Made by a program: the position numbers and the translations under genes. This document shows positions 13,859-22,120 of a stretch of 22,617 bases of DNA, one piece after another (within the stretch, counting starts at the first letter, position 1; the number at the start of each line of letters is the position of its first letter). The stretch is from JBBQRS01 sp038214535 (lineage in GTDB: Bacteria; Chloroflexota; Anaerolineae; CG2-30-64-16): positions 1-22,617 of the forward strand of contig JBBQRS010000079.1 in NCBI GenBank assembly GCA_038214535.1. Reading direction: 5' to 3'. The notes beneath the pieces are model-generated. The model was not told where the DNA came from. It worked only from the letters and a program-made list of their open reading frames with translations, and searched no databases.

Positions 13859-16381
13859 TCAAACCGCGGCCACCGCCAGGCCGAGATTACGGCGAAAGTC
13901 GAATCCGGTTACAGCATCCCAGAGCGCGTCAAACCCCTCAAGCAGTTGCTCCTGGCGCGCATGTTGATCGTCGAGATAACGCTGCACACCTTCCAGGGTT
14001 TGCTGCTGCTGCTTCTTCTTGCTGCGTTTCTGTTGCTGCGCCAGAAATTCTCCGATCAGCCCTTCGGCAACGTGAGCGTCTTGCAACTCGCCGAGCCAAT
14101 CCTGCAGCGCCGTCGCCTGCTTGATCAGCGCGGTCGCTTCAGGCCCCAACACTTCCTTGAAAAATTCCAGCGCGTAGCGCAATCGCTTGAAATCAATTCG
14201 CAACTGGTGATAGGTCGTCAGCGGCGCATCCGGCAGCACGGCATCGTAGGCCCGCACTGCTTCGTAGCGCTCATAGATCAACTGCGGTGCGACGTGACGC
14301 ACGAGGAACGGCACAGGCTCGCCCGCCGGAACATCCATCGCCCCTTCTCCGGGCATGGTCAGGAATTCCTCGAATTGCTCAGCGAATTCACGGTAGGTCG
14401 CGCTATCGAGATACTCAAGCATCTGCCGGCGCGCGACATCACGCGCCACTTCCCAGTGGGTCACGAGAGGCGCGAAAGACGCCTGCATCTCAGGGGGCAG
14501 CGTCTCGCCAAAGGCGCGCGCCTTTTCGAGCAGCACGTCCAGGTCGCGCACGCTGCCCAATACGCGCCCCGTGCGTCGCAAGCCCTTGATGTAACGCTTG
14601 ATCGCTTCATCTTTGTAATAGGGATCGAAGACCTGGAAGGCAGCTCGCATCCGGCGCGTCGCCACGCGCATATCGTGCAAGGCTTCGATATCTTCGCCCT
14701 GGCGCGTCCCATCCTCGTTATCCAGCATACGCCCGAAGTGGAAATGCAAAATCTTGCGCCCGGCTTCGCTCATCGGTTCGGCGGATGTATAGGGTTCGGC
14801 CTCGCGCGCCGGTTTGGCGGGCGTTTCAGCGACGGCCGATTCAGGCTCACGACCCGCGTCCTCGGCGCCCGCCTGCGCGGCAAACGCCAACTCTTGCCCG
14901 AACAGATCATACCAGAGGCCCGCCCGCGAAGCAGCCTGCAAAGCGTCTACCTCGGCGGCGGGGCCGGTCAGCGTAGCCTCAATGCGCGCGCCGTTTTCGC
15001 TTTCCAATCGCTCGATGTGCGTGCTCTGAGTGCGCGAGAAATCCAACGCGTCCGCCACATGGAGCAACGCCGTCATGGCAGTCACCTGCTCGCGCGTTTT
15101 CTGATCGAGCGCCGCGATTGCCGGCTCGCGATCGGGCCGCACGCGGTTTCGATTGAGGGCCACCAACGCCGCCAACGCCAGGCGATCGGAGGTGCTGACG
15201 CCGCGCAGCGGTTGCGCCAGGATCAAATCCCGGCCCGCGCGATGAGAATGCTCCGGGTCCTGCGCCGCGCCGATGTGATATAGAATCGCCGCCTGGCGCA
15301 ACAACCTGCGCCGTTTGCGCGGTAAGCCATGCACCGAGCGTAACGCGTCGAACAGCATCCCGACCTGCTCGGAGACAAACCGCGCGTGGGCCATATCCAC
15401 TTGATATTCACGGCAGAACTGGCGAACGGTGGGCGCCGCCCGGCGACGAGGTTGCCGCTTGCGTGCCGGTTTGTCGCCTTCAGCCGTCGCGTCTTCCGAC
15501 GCACCCAACTCAAGCTCAGGCTGCTCCGACGGCGCTTCCGGCTCACGGAAGATGCCCATGCGCTCGGCCCGGAATGCGCGCACCCAGAAGCGCACACGCC
15601 CGGCGGACAACCCTGTGCGATCCACGATTTCCCGCGTCGGCGCGCCTTCCGCCCACGCCAGCACCACCGCCGCGCGGCGCGCCATTTCCTGATCGGCAGC
15701 ATCGTCAAACGCGGTCAGCGCTTCGCGTTCTTCATCGCTCAGTTGAGAGACGACCGGCGCGCCGCGCTGTTGCAGCGTGGCAAGGGCGCGCTGAAACTTC
15801 GACTGTGGTTCAGGAGTTAGCCCCCATTGCGCGCCCAACGCCGCAGACAAGATCGCCAGGTCCGCTTCGGTTCCATCCGGCGCGAGCTCGATCTCGACCT
15901 CATAATAGAACGCGGGCCGGCGTCCCACCGCGGCCCGCACGTCATCCAGGCTGAGTTCGGCGACGCGCCGCTCCCCGTCCATAACGTTACGCCGGGCGCG
16001 GCGCTGCGTGAGTTCGAATAAGGGTTGCAGCTCTTCGCCGCCGCTCAAGGTCTGCGCCAATGTGCGGGCCGCACCCTCAGGCCACATAGAAACATCCAGC
16101 GTCCATTCCGGCAGCGAGACCTCCTGTTCGTCGCGCCGGTGGATCGCCCCGCCGACGCCGCCCAGCCCCTTCAATGTAACGAGAATGGTCTCGCCCTCCA
16201 TGCGCAACCGGAGCGCATAACCGTTGCTCAGGATGCGACCGTCGGCCGTATCAAAGTAAACGTCGGTCACCTTCGCGACGGCTCCCGCGGGCGTCAGCGT
16301 GTAACCCGTCAACTCGTTCAGGCGCAATAATTCGCGGTACTTCTCCCGGTTAGGAATCGCATATTTTGCTTCGATTTCCAT
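13859..16381 (-). CDS. CYTH - HTH - Ppx/GppA-like HD - CHAD multidomain protein
   Basis: An 840-residue protein with four modules. Residues 1-200 are a CYTH triphosphate tunnel: ExExK as MEIEAK, LRLRMEGETILVTLKG and YYEVEIEL. About 230-270 is a helix-turn-helix (ARRAAVVLAWAEG..TREIVDRTGLSAGRVRFW). About 318-500 matches the C-terminal HD-like domain of exopolyphosphatase Ppx/GppA (HARFVSEQVGMLFDALRSVHGL, VTAMTALLHVADALDFSR), but the usual HD is YH. About 535-840 is CHAD, with LHDMRVATRRMRAAF near 563 and HQLRIDFKRLRYALEFF near 724, and a Lys/Gln-rich stretch near 785. CYTH-CHAD proteins such as YgiF hydrolyse tripolyphosphate, and CHAD binds polyphosphate. I chose ATG 16381 because ExExK starts there and the promoter's predicted start lies near 16416, making ATG 16414 unlikely. 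It leads the PPK2 operon. Confidence 0.88.
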   Translation of the reverse strand: MEIEAKYAIPNREKYRELLRLNELTGYTLTPAGAVAKVTDVYFDTADGRILSNGYALRLRMEGETILVTLKGLGGVGGAIHRRDEQEVSLPEWTLDVSMWPEGAARTLAQTLSGGEELQPLFELTQRRARRNVMDGERRVAELSLDDVRAAVGRRPAFYYEVEIELAPDGTEADLAILSAALGAQWGLTPEPQSKFQRALATLQQRGAPVVSQLSDEEREALTAFDDAADQEMARRAAVVLAWAEGAPTREIVDRTGLSAGRVRFWVRAFRAERMGIFREPEAPSEQPELELGASEDATAEGDKPARKRQPRRRAAPTVRQFCREYQVDMAHARFVSEQVGMLFDALRSVHGLPRKRRRLLRQAAILYHIGAAQDPEHSHRAGRDLILAQPLRGVSTSDRLALAALVALNRNRVRPDREPAIAALDQKTREQVTAMTALLHVADALDFSRTQSTHIERLESENGARIEATLTGPAAEVDALQAASRAGLWYDLFGQELAFAAQAGAEDAGREPESAVAETPAKPAREAEPYTSAEPMSEAGRKILHFHFGRMLDNEDGTRQGEDIEALHDMRVATRRMRAAFQVFDPYYKDEAIKRYIKGLRRTGRVLGSVRDLDVLLEKARAFGETLPPEMQASFAPLVTHWEVARDVARRQMLEYLDSATYREFAEQFEEFLTMPGEGAMDVPAGEPVPFLVRHVAPQLIYERYEAVRAYDAVLPDAPLTTYHQLRIDFKRLRYALEFFKEVLGPEATALIKQATALQDWLGELQDAHVAEGLIGEFLAQQQKRSKKKQQQQTLEGVQRYLDDQHARQEQLLEGFDALWDAVTGFDFRRNLGLAVAAV

Positions 16382-16422
16382 GCGGTTTACGGCCTTTCTG
16401 GGGACATGATTCAAACCCTGTT

Positions 16423-16451
16423 ATTATAGCCTCTTAGCGACCGCATTGCAA
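16423..16451 (-). promoter_or_regulatory. Promoter of the CYTH/CHAD-PPK2-PPK2 operon
   Basis: On the minus strand TTGCAA (16446-16451), a 17-bp spacer and a perfect TATAAT (complement of 16423-16428). The predicted start near 16416 gives a leader of about 35 nt before the ATG at 16381. Confidence 0.8.
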
Positions 16452-16527
16452 GAGTAAAAGAAGGAGAAAAACGATTTTGCGACCGGAATGCACGCCGATT
16501 GCGTCGCACGCCGTTGCCATGCAGCGA

Positions 16528-16558
16528 TTGATCCGATCGGTTCAATCCGTTGAATCGG
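16528..16558. other. Overlapping inverted repeats at the gyrA stop codon
   Basis: An 18-bp near-palindrome (TTGATCCGATCGGTTCAA, 16528-16545) overlaps a second hairpin, CGGTTCAA-tccg-TTGAATCG (16538-16557, one wobble pair). The gyrA stop lies within. No T-run follows directly on the minus strand, so terminator function is uncertain; a mutually exclusive structure is possible. Confidence 0.4.
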
Positions 16559-19500
16559 TGTTGTTCTTCTTTTTGGCAGGGGGAGAAGCAGGTTTCCGCG
16601 CTGTGGTAGGCCTGGATGATGTCGAAGGTGGGGTTGATGGCGGGCGTTTGCTCACCGAATCCAGCGAATCTTTCGGCGCGGAAATCAACTTCGCGAGATC
16701 GGCGCGGTTGAACACACGCGAACCGCTCGCCGCGTCCGGCTCGGCGTCGGATGCGGCGGCAGGCTTGCTCCGGCTTCGCGAAGCCGTAGTTTTCGGGGCA
16801 GAACTCGAAGCAGCAGAGGAACTTTTGGTTGACGAACCGGAAGATGAACGTCCACGGGAAGACGTCGGGGCCGATGCGCTCTTGCCATCCGCAGGTTTCG
16901 CCGGGGTCGTCGAACGCTTATGCGCCGATGATTGCGCAGGCGGCGGCGAACTCTTGGGGGCCGCTTTGGGTGTCGCAGGCCTGGCGGCTGTTGTCGAGGA
17001 TGTCGCAGCGCGGTTGCTCGTCGCCGCCGTCTTCCGGGTTGAAGTCTTTGCAGGAGCAGCTTCTGCGGACGAAGTTGTTGCAGAAGCCGCGGCGCGCGGT
17101 TTGCGCGCCGTAGCCGCCCTCGGCGCGGTCTCGCCTGTCGGTTTCGGAGTCGCCTTGCGGGTTGACGTCGCGCCGGAAGTCGTCGCGGCTTTTGTGGCGC
17201 CAGTGGAACCACGCGTCGTCGTCGCCGGAGTTTCTGAAGCCGGTTTGTCAGTTACCACTGCGGCCGCTTTGGTTACGCGCGTGCGCGCCGGCTTCGCCGG
17301 GGAAGCGGCAGCCGGTTTGCCGGCTCGCGTTGCGGTAGTCTTCGCGGCCTTTGTCACAGCCGCCGCCCCTGCCACGCGTTTTGCAGTGGTCCGTGTTGTC
17401 GGGACGCGCGCCGGCTTAGGGGTCGCCGCAGAGGTGGTTGGCGCAGCCGAGGCGTCAATGAGGCCGGAAACGGCTTGCATACCCACAACTTGCTGACCGG
17501 CCGGCGGTTCGAACAGCGCCTTGCCGAGCGCCGACCGTCCGACCGCGGGCAGATCTTCGGCATTCAGAGTCCGGCAACCTCCCGGCCCAAGCAGACATAC
17601 CACCGCTTCATCATCCGTCACCAGCAGGGCCACGCCGGCGACCGCGCCCGATTTGGACGACGGTTTCGCGGCGACGACGCCCTGACCGTAGCGGCCCTGC
17701 ACCGGGAATTCCGCGAGCGACGTGCGTTTGCCCCACCCGCGCGCGGTGACGACCGCCATGAAGCTGTCTGGCCGCGTTCCGGCAGGGATAATCATGCCGC
17801 CGACGACGCGATCGCGCGCCTGCACCTTGATGCCGCCGATGCCGCCGGCCGGTAGGCCCATCGCGCGCACATCTTCTTCTGTGAAACGAATCGCCTGACC
17901 CTGCGCCGTCATCAGCAACATCTCACCGTTGCCCACACTGCGATCCACCCAGACCAGTTCATCCGACGCATCCACGTTAATCACTTGAGGATCGGTGTGT
18001 GCCTGGCTGGAGAGATCCGACAAATTGATGCGCTTGACTTTGCCCTGCGCCGTGCCGAGCGCCATATACCCTTCGGTTAGCCCATCGGCTTGCGGCTTCG
18101 GCAGCGCGTACATCGCCACCACCCTGTCGCGTCGCGTCAGGCTGGAGAGGTCGGCGAAATGCGCGCCACCCGCTTCGGGAATCTGATGGACCCCCAGGCG
18201 CACCGCCTGACCCTTAGCGCTGAACAGATACAGGTCGTTGCGGGTGTTGGTTCCGGTCAACGCGGCCCCAACCTCCGCTTCCAGCTTCTTGCGCCATCCG
18301 GCATCGAACGATTCCCTGGGGCGGCGCACTAGCGTACCGTCGGCTTTCAACCCCACCCAGACTTCCTGATCGGGCAGCACGTCAATCGTGGTCAGCGTGC
18401 CCTTCACCCGGTCCGCGATCTGCGTCCGGCGCGCATCCCCATAGGTCGCCTTAAGATCAAGCAGGTTCTTGCGAATCAGCGCGAGGACCTTCTTCGGCGA
18501 CCCCAGCAATTCCTCAAGCTCTTTGATGAGCGCGAGGACTTCTTTGTACTCGTCCTGGAGCTTCTTCCGTTCCAGCGCGGCCAGCCGACGCAACTGCATG
18601 TCGAGGATCGCCTGTGTTTGCAGCTCGGAAAAGCCGAACTCCTTAATCAATCCCTGGCGCGCAATATCCACCGTGCGCGAACCGCGAATCAGGGCAATGA
18701 TCTCATCCAGGACATCCAGCGCGCGGAGCAACCCTTCGAGGATGTGCGCCCGGGCGCGCGCCCGTTTCAGATCGTACTCGCTGCGCCGCTTGATCACCTC
18801 TTGCCGGTGTTCGAGGAAGTGCAGCAGCATCCGCTTGAGGCTCAACATCACGGGCTGACCTTCAACCAGCGCGAGCAACGAGATGCTGAAGGTGCTCTGT
18901 AATGGAGTCAGCTTGTAGAGTTCGTGCAGGACCTCGCGCGGCTCGACGGTGCGCGTCGTCTCGATGCAAATCCGCATCCCCGTACGATCCGATTCGTCGC
19001 GCAGATCGGTGATCCCCTCCAGGCGGCCATCGCGCACCAATTCCGCAATCCGCTCCATCAGGTTCGACTTGTTGGTTTGATAGGGCAACTCGGTGACGAC
19101 AATACGGCTCCGGTTGCGGCTCATCTCCTCGATGTGCGCCTTCGCCTGCACCACGATGCGGCCCTTGCCGCTGGCGTAGGCACGTGCGATGACGTCTACC
19201 TGTTCCTCGCCATCCGCGCCGTTTTCGTGCTGGTAACGATAGATCAGCCCGCCCGTCGGAAAGTCGGGGCCGGGGATGAACCGCATCAGGTCTTCGACCT
19301 GCACATCTTCGGCGCGCTGGTAATTGTCGATCAGATAGCAGAGCGCGTCACAGACCTCGTTGAGATTGTGCGGCGGGATGCTGGTAGACATACCCACGGC
19401 GATGCCGCTCGCGCCGTTCACTACCAGGTTGGGCAGCGCGGCCGGCAGCACGGAAGGCTCCAGCAACGTGCCATCGAAGTTTTCCGTCCACTCGACGGTT

Positions 19501-19916
19501 TCCTTCTCGATGTCCGTCAGCATCTCCATCGCGATGGGGGCCAGGCGCGCCTCGGTGTAGCGCATCGCCGCGGCGTTGTCGCCGTCCACGGAGCCGAAGT
19601 TGCCCTGCCCATCAACCAAAGGATAGCGCAGGCTGAAATCCTGCGCCATCCGCACCATCGCCTCATACACGGCCACGTCGCCGTGCGGATGATACTTACC
19701 CAGCACCTCACCGACGATACGGGCCGATTTCTTATACGACTTGTCCGGCGTCAGACCCAGGTCGTACATGGCATACAGGATACGCCGATGCACCGGCTTC
19801 AGCCCATCGCGCACATCCGGCAGGGCGCGCGCGACGATCACGCTCATGGCGTAATCGAGATACGACGCCTGCATCTCAACTTCAATATTTACGGGACGAA
19901 TAATTCCCAAATCCAT
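16542..19916 (-). CDS. gyrA: DNA gyrase subunit A with a long H1-like basic tail
   Basis: A type IIA topoisomerase breakage-reunion subunit of 1124 residues; the family is usually 800-900. Residues 1-~490 are the winged-helix, tower and coiled-coil core, with the catalytic tyrosine Tyr120 in MRYTEARL. About 500-815 is the beta-pinwheel, with strands such as LYLFSAKGQAVRL and MALGTAQGKVKRI. The GyrA box near 738 reads QGRYGQG, departing from QRRGGKG. From about 820 to the end is a low-complexity tail of Ala, Thr, Ser, Lys, Pro and Arg, with one less simple island near 1063-1085 (SRVFNRADLAKLISAPKDS). In the quinolone contact loop HPHGDVAVYE, Val81 and Glu85 replace Ser83 and Asp87 of E. coli. 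ParC is an alternative, but the MGLPAGGIGGI segment favours GyrA. It follows uvrB by 13 bp, with AAAGGG as ribosome site. Confidence 0.92.
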   Translation of the reverse strand: MDLGIIRPVNIEVEMQASYLDYAMSVIVARALPDVRDGLKPVHRRILYAMYDLGLTPDKSYKKSARIVGEVLGKYHPHGDVAVYEAMVRMAQDFSLRYPLVDGQGNFGSVDGDNAAAMRYTEARLAPIAMEMLTDIEKETVEWTENFDGTLLEPSVLPAALPNLVVNGASGIAVGMSTSIPPHNLNEVCDALCYLIDNYQRAEDVQVEDLMRFIPGPDFPTGGLIYRYQHENGADGEEQVDVIARAYASGKGRIVVQAKAHIEEMSRNRSRIVVTELPYQTNKSNLMERIAELVRDGRLEGITDLRDESDRTGMRICIETTRTVEPREVLHELYKLTPLQSTFSISLLALVEGQPVMLSLKRMLLHFLEHRQEVIKRRSEYDLKRARARAHILEGLLRALDVLDEIIALIRGSRTVDIARQGLIKEFGFSELQTQAILDMQLRRLAALERKKLQDEYKEVLALIKELEELLGSPKKVLALIRKNLLDLKATYGDARRTQIADRVKGTLTTIDVLPDQEVWVGLKADGTLVRRPRESFDAGWRKKLEAEVGAALTGTNTRNDLYLFSAKGQAVRLGVHQIPEAGGAHFADLSSLTRRDRVVAMYALPKPQADGLTEGYMALGTAQGKVKRINLSDLSSQAHTDPQVINVDASDELVWVDRSVGNGEMLLMTAQGQAIRFTEEDVRAMGLPAGGIGGIKVQARDRVVGGMIIPAGTRPDSFMAVVTARGWGKRTSLAEFPVQGRYGQGVVAAKPSSKSGAVAGVALLVTDDEAVVCLLGPGGCRTLNAEDLPAVGRSALGKALFEPPAGQQVVGMQAVSGLIDASAAPTTSAATPKPARVPTTRTTAKRVAGAAAVTKAAKTTATRAGKPAAASPAKPARTRVTKAAAVVTDKPASETPATTTRGSTGATKAATTSGATSTRKATPKPTGETAPRAATARKPRAAASATTSSAEAAPAKTSTRKTAATSNRAATSSTTAARPATPKAAPKSSPPPAQSSAHKRSTTPAKPADGKSASAPTSSRGRSSSGSSTKSSSAASSSAPKTTASRSRSKPAAASDAEPDAASGSRVFNRADLAKLISAPKDSLDSVSKRPPSTPPSTSSRPTTARKPASPPAKKKNNTDSTD

Positions 19917-19929
19917 AACGCGTTGCCCT

Positions 19930-21960
19930 TTACTCGCTTCGTAATTGTTCCCAGACGGGGCGCGGGTCTTGCTCTTGCAGCATCCGGCGAATCTCGATGA
20001 TCTGATCCCGCAGCAGCGCGGCCTTCTCGAATTCGAGACCCTGCGCCGCTGACTTCATCTGCTTTTCCAGGTCCTTGACCAAGCGTGTCGCTTCGTCCTT
20101 CGGCATCGCCGTTGGGCCCAGGTGATATTCGGGGCCGGCCTCGGCCACAGCCTGCGCGCGCTCCGTGACCACACGCTGCGTCAGATCGCGCACCGACTTG
20201 ATGATGGACGCCGGCTCGATGCCGTGCAGCGTATTATAATCCTCTTGCTTCTTGCGCCGTCGGTTGGTCTCTTCGATGGCGCGCCGCATCGAGTCCGTCA
20301 CCTTATCCGCGTACATGATCGCCGTGCCGTGAAGATGCCGCGCCGCCCGCCCGATCGTCTGGATCAACGCCTGCTCGGAACGCAAGAACCCTTCCTTGTC
20401 GGCGTCCAGGATGGCGACCAAGCTCACTTCGGGTAGGTCCAACCCCTCGCGCAACAGGTTGATGCCGACAATCACATCGTAGACGCCAAGCCGCAAATCG
20501 CGCAAAATTTCGATGCGCTCCAGCGTATGCACCTCCGAATGGAGGTAATGCACCTTGATGCCCACTTCTTGCAGATAGTCGGCCAGGTCTTCCGCCATCC
20601 GCTTGGTCAGCGTCGTCACAAGGATCCGTTCGCCCCGACCCACGCGCTGACGAATCTCCGCCACCAGGTCATCCACCTGACCCTTCGTCGGGCGGATATC
20701 CACCACCGGATCAACCAGCCCCGTGGGGCGGATGATTTGCTCTACCACCTGCTGCGAGTGTTGCAACTCGTACGCGCTGGGCGTGGCGCTGGTGTAGATC
20801 ACCTGATTGACGGTCTCCTCGAACTCCTGAAACTTGAGGGGGCGGTTATCCAACGCGCTGGGCAGCCGGAACCCGAAATCCACCAGCACCTCTTTGCGCG
20901 CCCGGTCGCCATTATACATGCCATGCACCTGGGGGATGGTCATGTGCGACTCGTCCATAATCAGCAACCAGTCGGGCGGGAAGTAGTCCAGCAACGTCCA
21001 GGGGCGCGAGCCGGGTTGGCGCAGGGCCAGCGGGCGGCTGTAGTTCTCGATACCCGAACAGTAGCCCACCTCGCGCAGCATCTCGATGTCGTATTTCGTG
21101 CGTTGCTCGATGCGTTGCGCCTCCAGCAGTTTGCCCTGGTCGCGGAACAACTTGAGCTGATCTTCGAGTTCTTCCTCGATCAGCCCGATCGCCTCGGTCA
21201 GCTTATCCTGGGGCGTGATGAAATGCTTCGCCGGGAAGATCTCCAGCACGTCGAGGCGCCGCAACACCTCACCGGTCAGCGGTTCGATCTCGGTCATGCG
21301 CTCGATCTCGTCGCCGAAGAACTCGACGCGATAAGCCAGCTCCGAGTACGCGGGCATCATCTCAAGCGTGTCGCCGCGCACCCGGAAACGCCCCCGCTGG
21401 AGCTCAAAGTCATTGCGCTCATAGAAGATATCCACCAGTTGGCGAATCACCAACTCGCGGCGCGCGCGGGTCCCGCTGTTCAGCTTCACCGTGACACGCC
21501 CATACTCGGCCGGGTCGCCCAGACCATAGATGCACGACACCGACGCCACGATCAAGACGTCCGAGCGGCTCAACAGCGAGGAGGTCGCCGCCAGTCGCAG
21601 CCGCTCGATCTCCTCATTGATCATCGCGTCCTTTTCGATGTAGGTATCGGTGCGGGGCAAGTACGCTTCCGGCTGATAGTAGTCGTAATAGCTCACGAAG
21701 TATTCGACGGCATTGTGCGGGAAGAACTCGCGAAACTCGCTATAGAGCTGCGCGGCGAGCGTCTTGTTGTGCGCCATCACCAGCGTCGGCTTGTTGATCT
21801 TCTCCACCACGGACGCCATCACATAGGTCTTGCCCGTCCCGGTCGCGCCGAGCAACGTCTGATGCGGATAGCCCTGCTTCAGGCCGTCCACCAATTTACG
21901 AATCGCCTCCGGTTGATCGCCGGTGGCCTTGAAATCTGATACCAGCTTGAAATCCGCCAC
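19930..21960 (-). CDS. uvrB: UvrABC system subunit B
   Basis: A 676-residue excinuclease helicase-like subunit of nucleotide excision repair. Walker A GATGTGKT lies at residues 38-45. The beta-hairpin that grips damaged DNA carries SYYDYYQPEAYLP near 91-103. DESHMTIPQ is the DEAD-type Walker B, and NLLREGLDLPEVSLVAILDAD with QTIGRAARH are helicase motifs V and VI. The C-terminal UVR domain (KQMKSAAQGLEFEKAALLRDQI) contacts UvrC. The length is typical. The start is GTG at 21960, with GGAGG 4 nt upstream; an out-of-frame ATG overlaps the site. It is the promoter-proximal gene of uvrB-gyrA. A predicted LexA-type site lies 55-68 bp upstream. Confidence 0.96.
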   Translation of the reverse strand: MADFKLVSDFKATGDQPEAIRKLVDGLKQGYPHQTLLGATGTGKTYVMASVVEKINKPTLVMAHNKTLAAQLYSEFREFFPHNAVEYFVSYYDYYQPEAYLPRTDTYIEKDAMINEEIERLRLAATSSLLSRSDVLIVASVSCIYGLGDPAEYGRVTVKLNSGTRARRELVIRQLVDIFYERNDFELQRGRFRVRGDTLEMMPAYSELAYRVEFFGDEIERMTEIEPLTGEVLRRLDVLEIFPAKHFITPQDKLTEAIGLIEEELEDQLKLFRDQGKLLEAQRIEQRTKYDIEMLREVGYCSGIENYSRPLALRQPGSRPWTLLDYFPPDWLLIMDESHMTIPQVHGMYNGDRARKEVLVDFGFRLPSALDNRPLKFQEFEETVNQVIYTSATPSAYELQHSQQVVEQIIRPTGLVDPVVDIRPTKGQVDDLVAEIRQRVGRGERILVTTLTKRMAEDLADYLQEVGIKVHYLHSEVHTLERIEILRDLRLGVYDVIVGINLLREGLDLPEVSLVAILDADKEGFLRSEQALIQTIGRAARHLHGTAIMYADKVTDSMRRAIEETNRRRKKQEDYNTLHGIEPASIIKSVRDLTQRVVTERAQAVAEAGPEYHLGPTAMPKDEATRLVKDLEKQMKSAAQGLEFEKAALLRDQIIEIRRMLQEQDPRPVWEQLRSE

Positions 21961-22014
21961 ATTTCCTCCGCGAAAACACGTCGCGTACCGAGTCTGAAGC
22001 TCCTACGCAACGAC

Positions 22015-22028
22015 AGAACAGCAGTTCG
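22015..22028. promoter_or_regulatory. LexA (SOS) box of the Gram-positive GAAC-N4-GTTC type
   Basis: GAAC (22016-22019), AGCA, GTTC (22024-22027). With flanks, the minus strand reads CGAACTGCTGTTCT, one base off the CGAACN4GTTCG form. It covers about +3 to +16 of the predicted uvrB transcript, a position where repressor binding would block RNA polymerase. Confidence 0.65.
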
Positions 22029-22037
22029 ATTCCTTAC

Positions 22038-22066
22038 ATTATACAAGGCAATTTGCTCTTTGTCTA
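22038..22066 (-). promoter_or_regulatory. Promoter of uvrB-gyrA
   Basis: On the minus strand TAGACA (complement of 22061-22066), a 17-bp spacer and TATAAT (complement of 22038-22043). The predicted start is about 22031, with a leader near 70 nt. The -35 is embedded in a repeated ctttgtctaMagt motif. Confidence 0.8.
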
Positions 22067-22120
22067 CAGTGATTTTCAACATGGGAACGCGCGCTACAGT
22101 ACAAGCCACAATTTATGTAT

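Noticed and set aside
13379..15283. 634-codon open frame on the plus strand
   Set aside because: It is antisense to the PPK2-like and CYTH/CHAD genes, whose conserved motifs fix the coding strand. Long antisense frames are expected at this GC content, and its translation is Arg/Gln/His-rich with no recognisable domain.
16382..16414. ATG 16414 as start of the CYTH/CHAD protein
   Set aside because: It lies within 2 nt of the predicted transcription start and adds 11 residues before the conserved CYTH ExExK motif that begins at ATG 16381.
16600..17460. DNA tandem repeat or CRISPR in the low-complexity region
   Set aside because: The repetition is in amino-acid composition, not in regular DNA units; no repeat-spacer periodicity is present.
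16477..17496. 339-codon Ala/Val-rich plus-strand frame opposite the gyrA tail
   Set aside because: I considered whether this, not the GyrA tail, was the real gene. The tail is in phase with GyrA up to a stop, and the antisense product is low complexity with no domain or clear ribosome site.
18924..20000. 358-codon open frame on the plus strand
   Set aside because: It is antisense to the gyrA core and has Arg/His-rich composition typical of shadow frames.
20527..21939. 470-codon open frame on the plus strand
   Set aside because: It is the antisense shadow of uvrB, with no family resemblance and no start signals.
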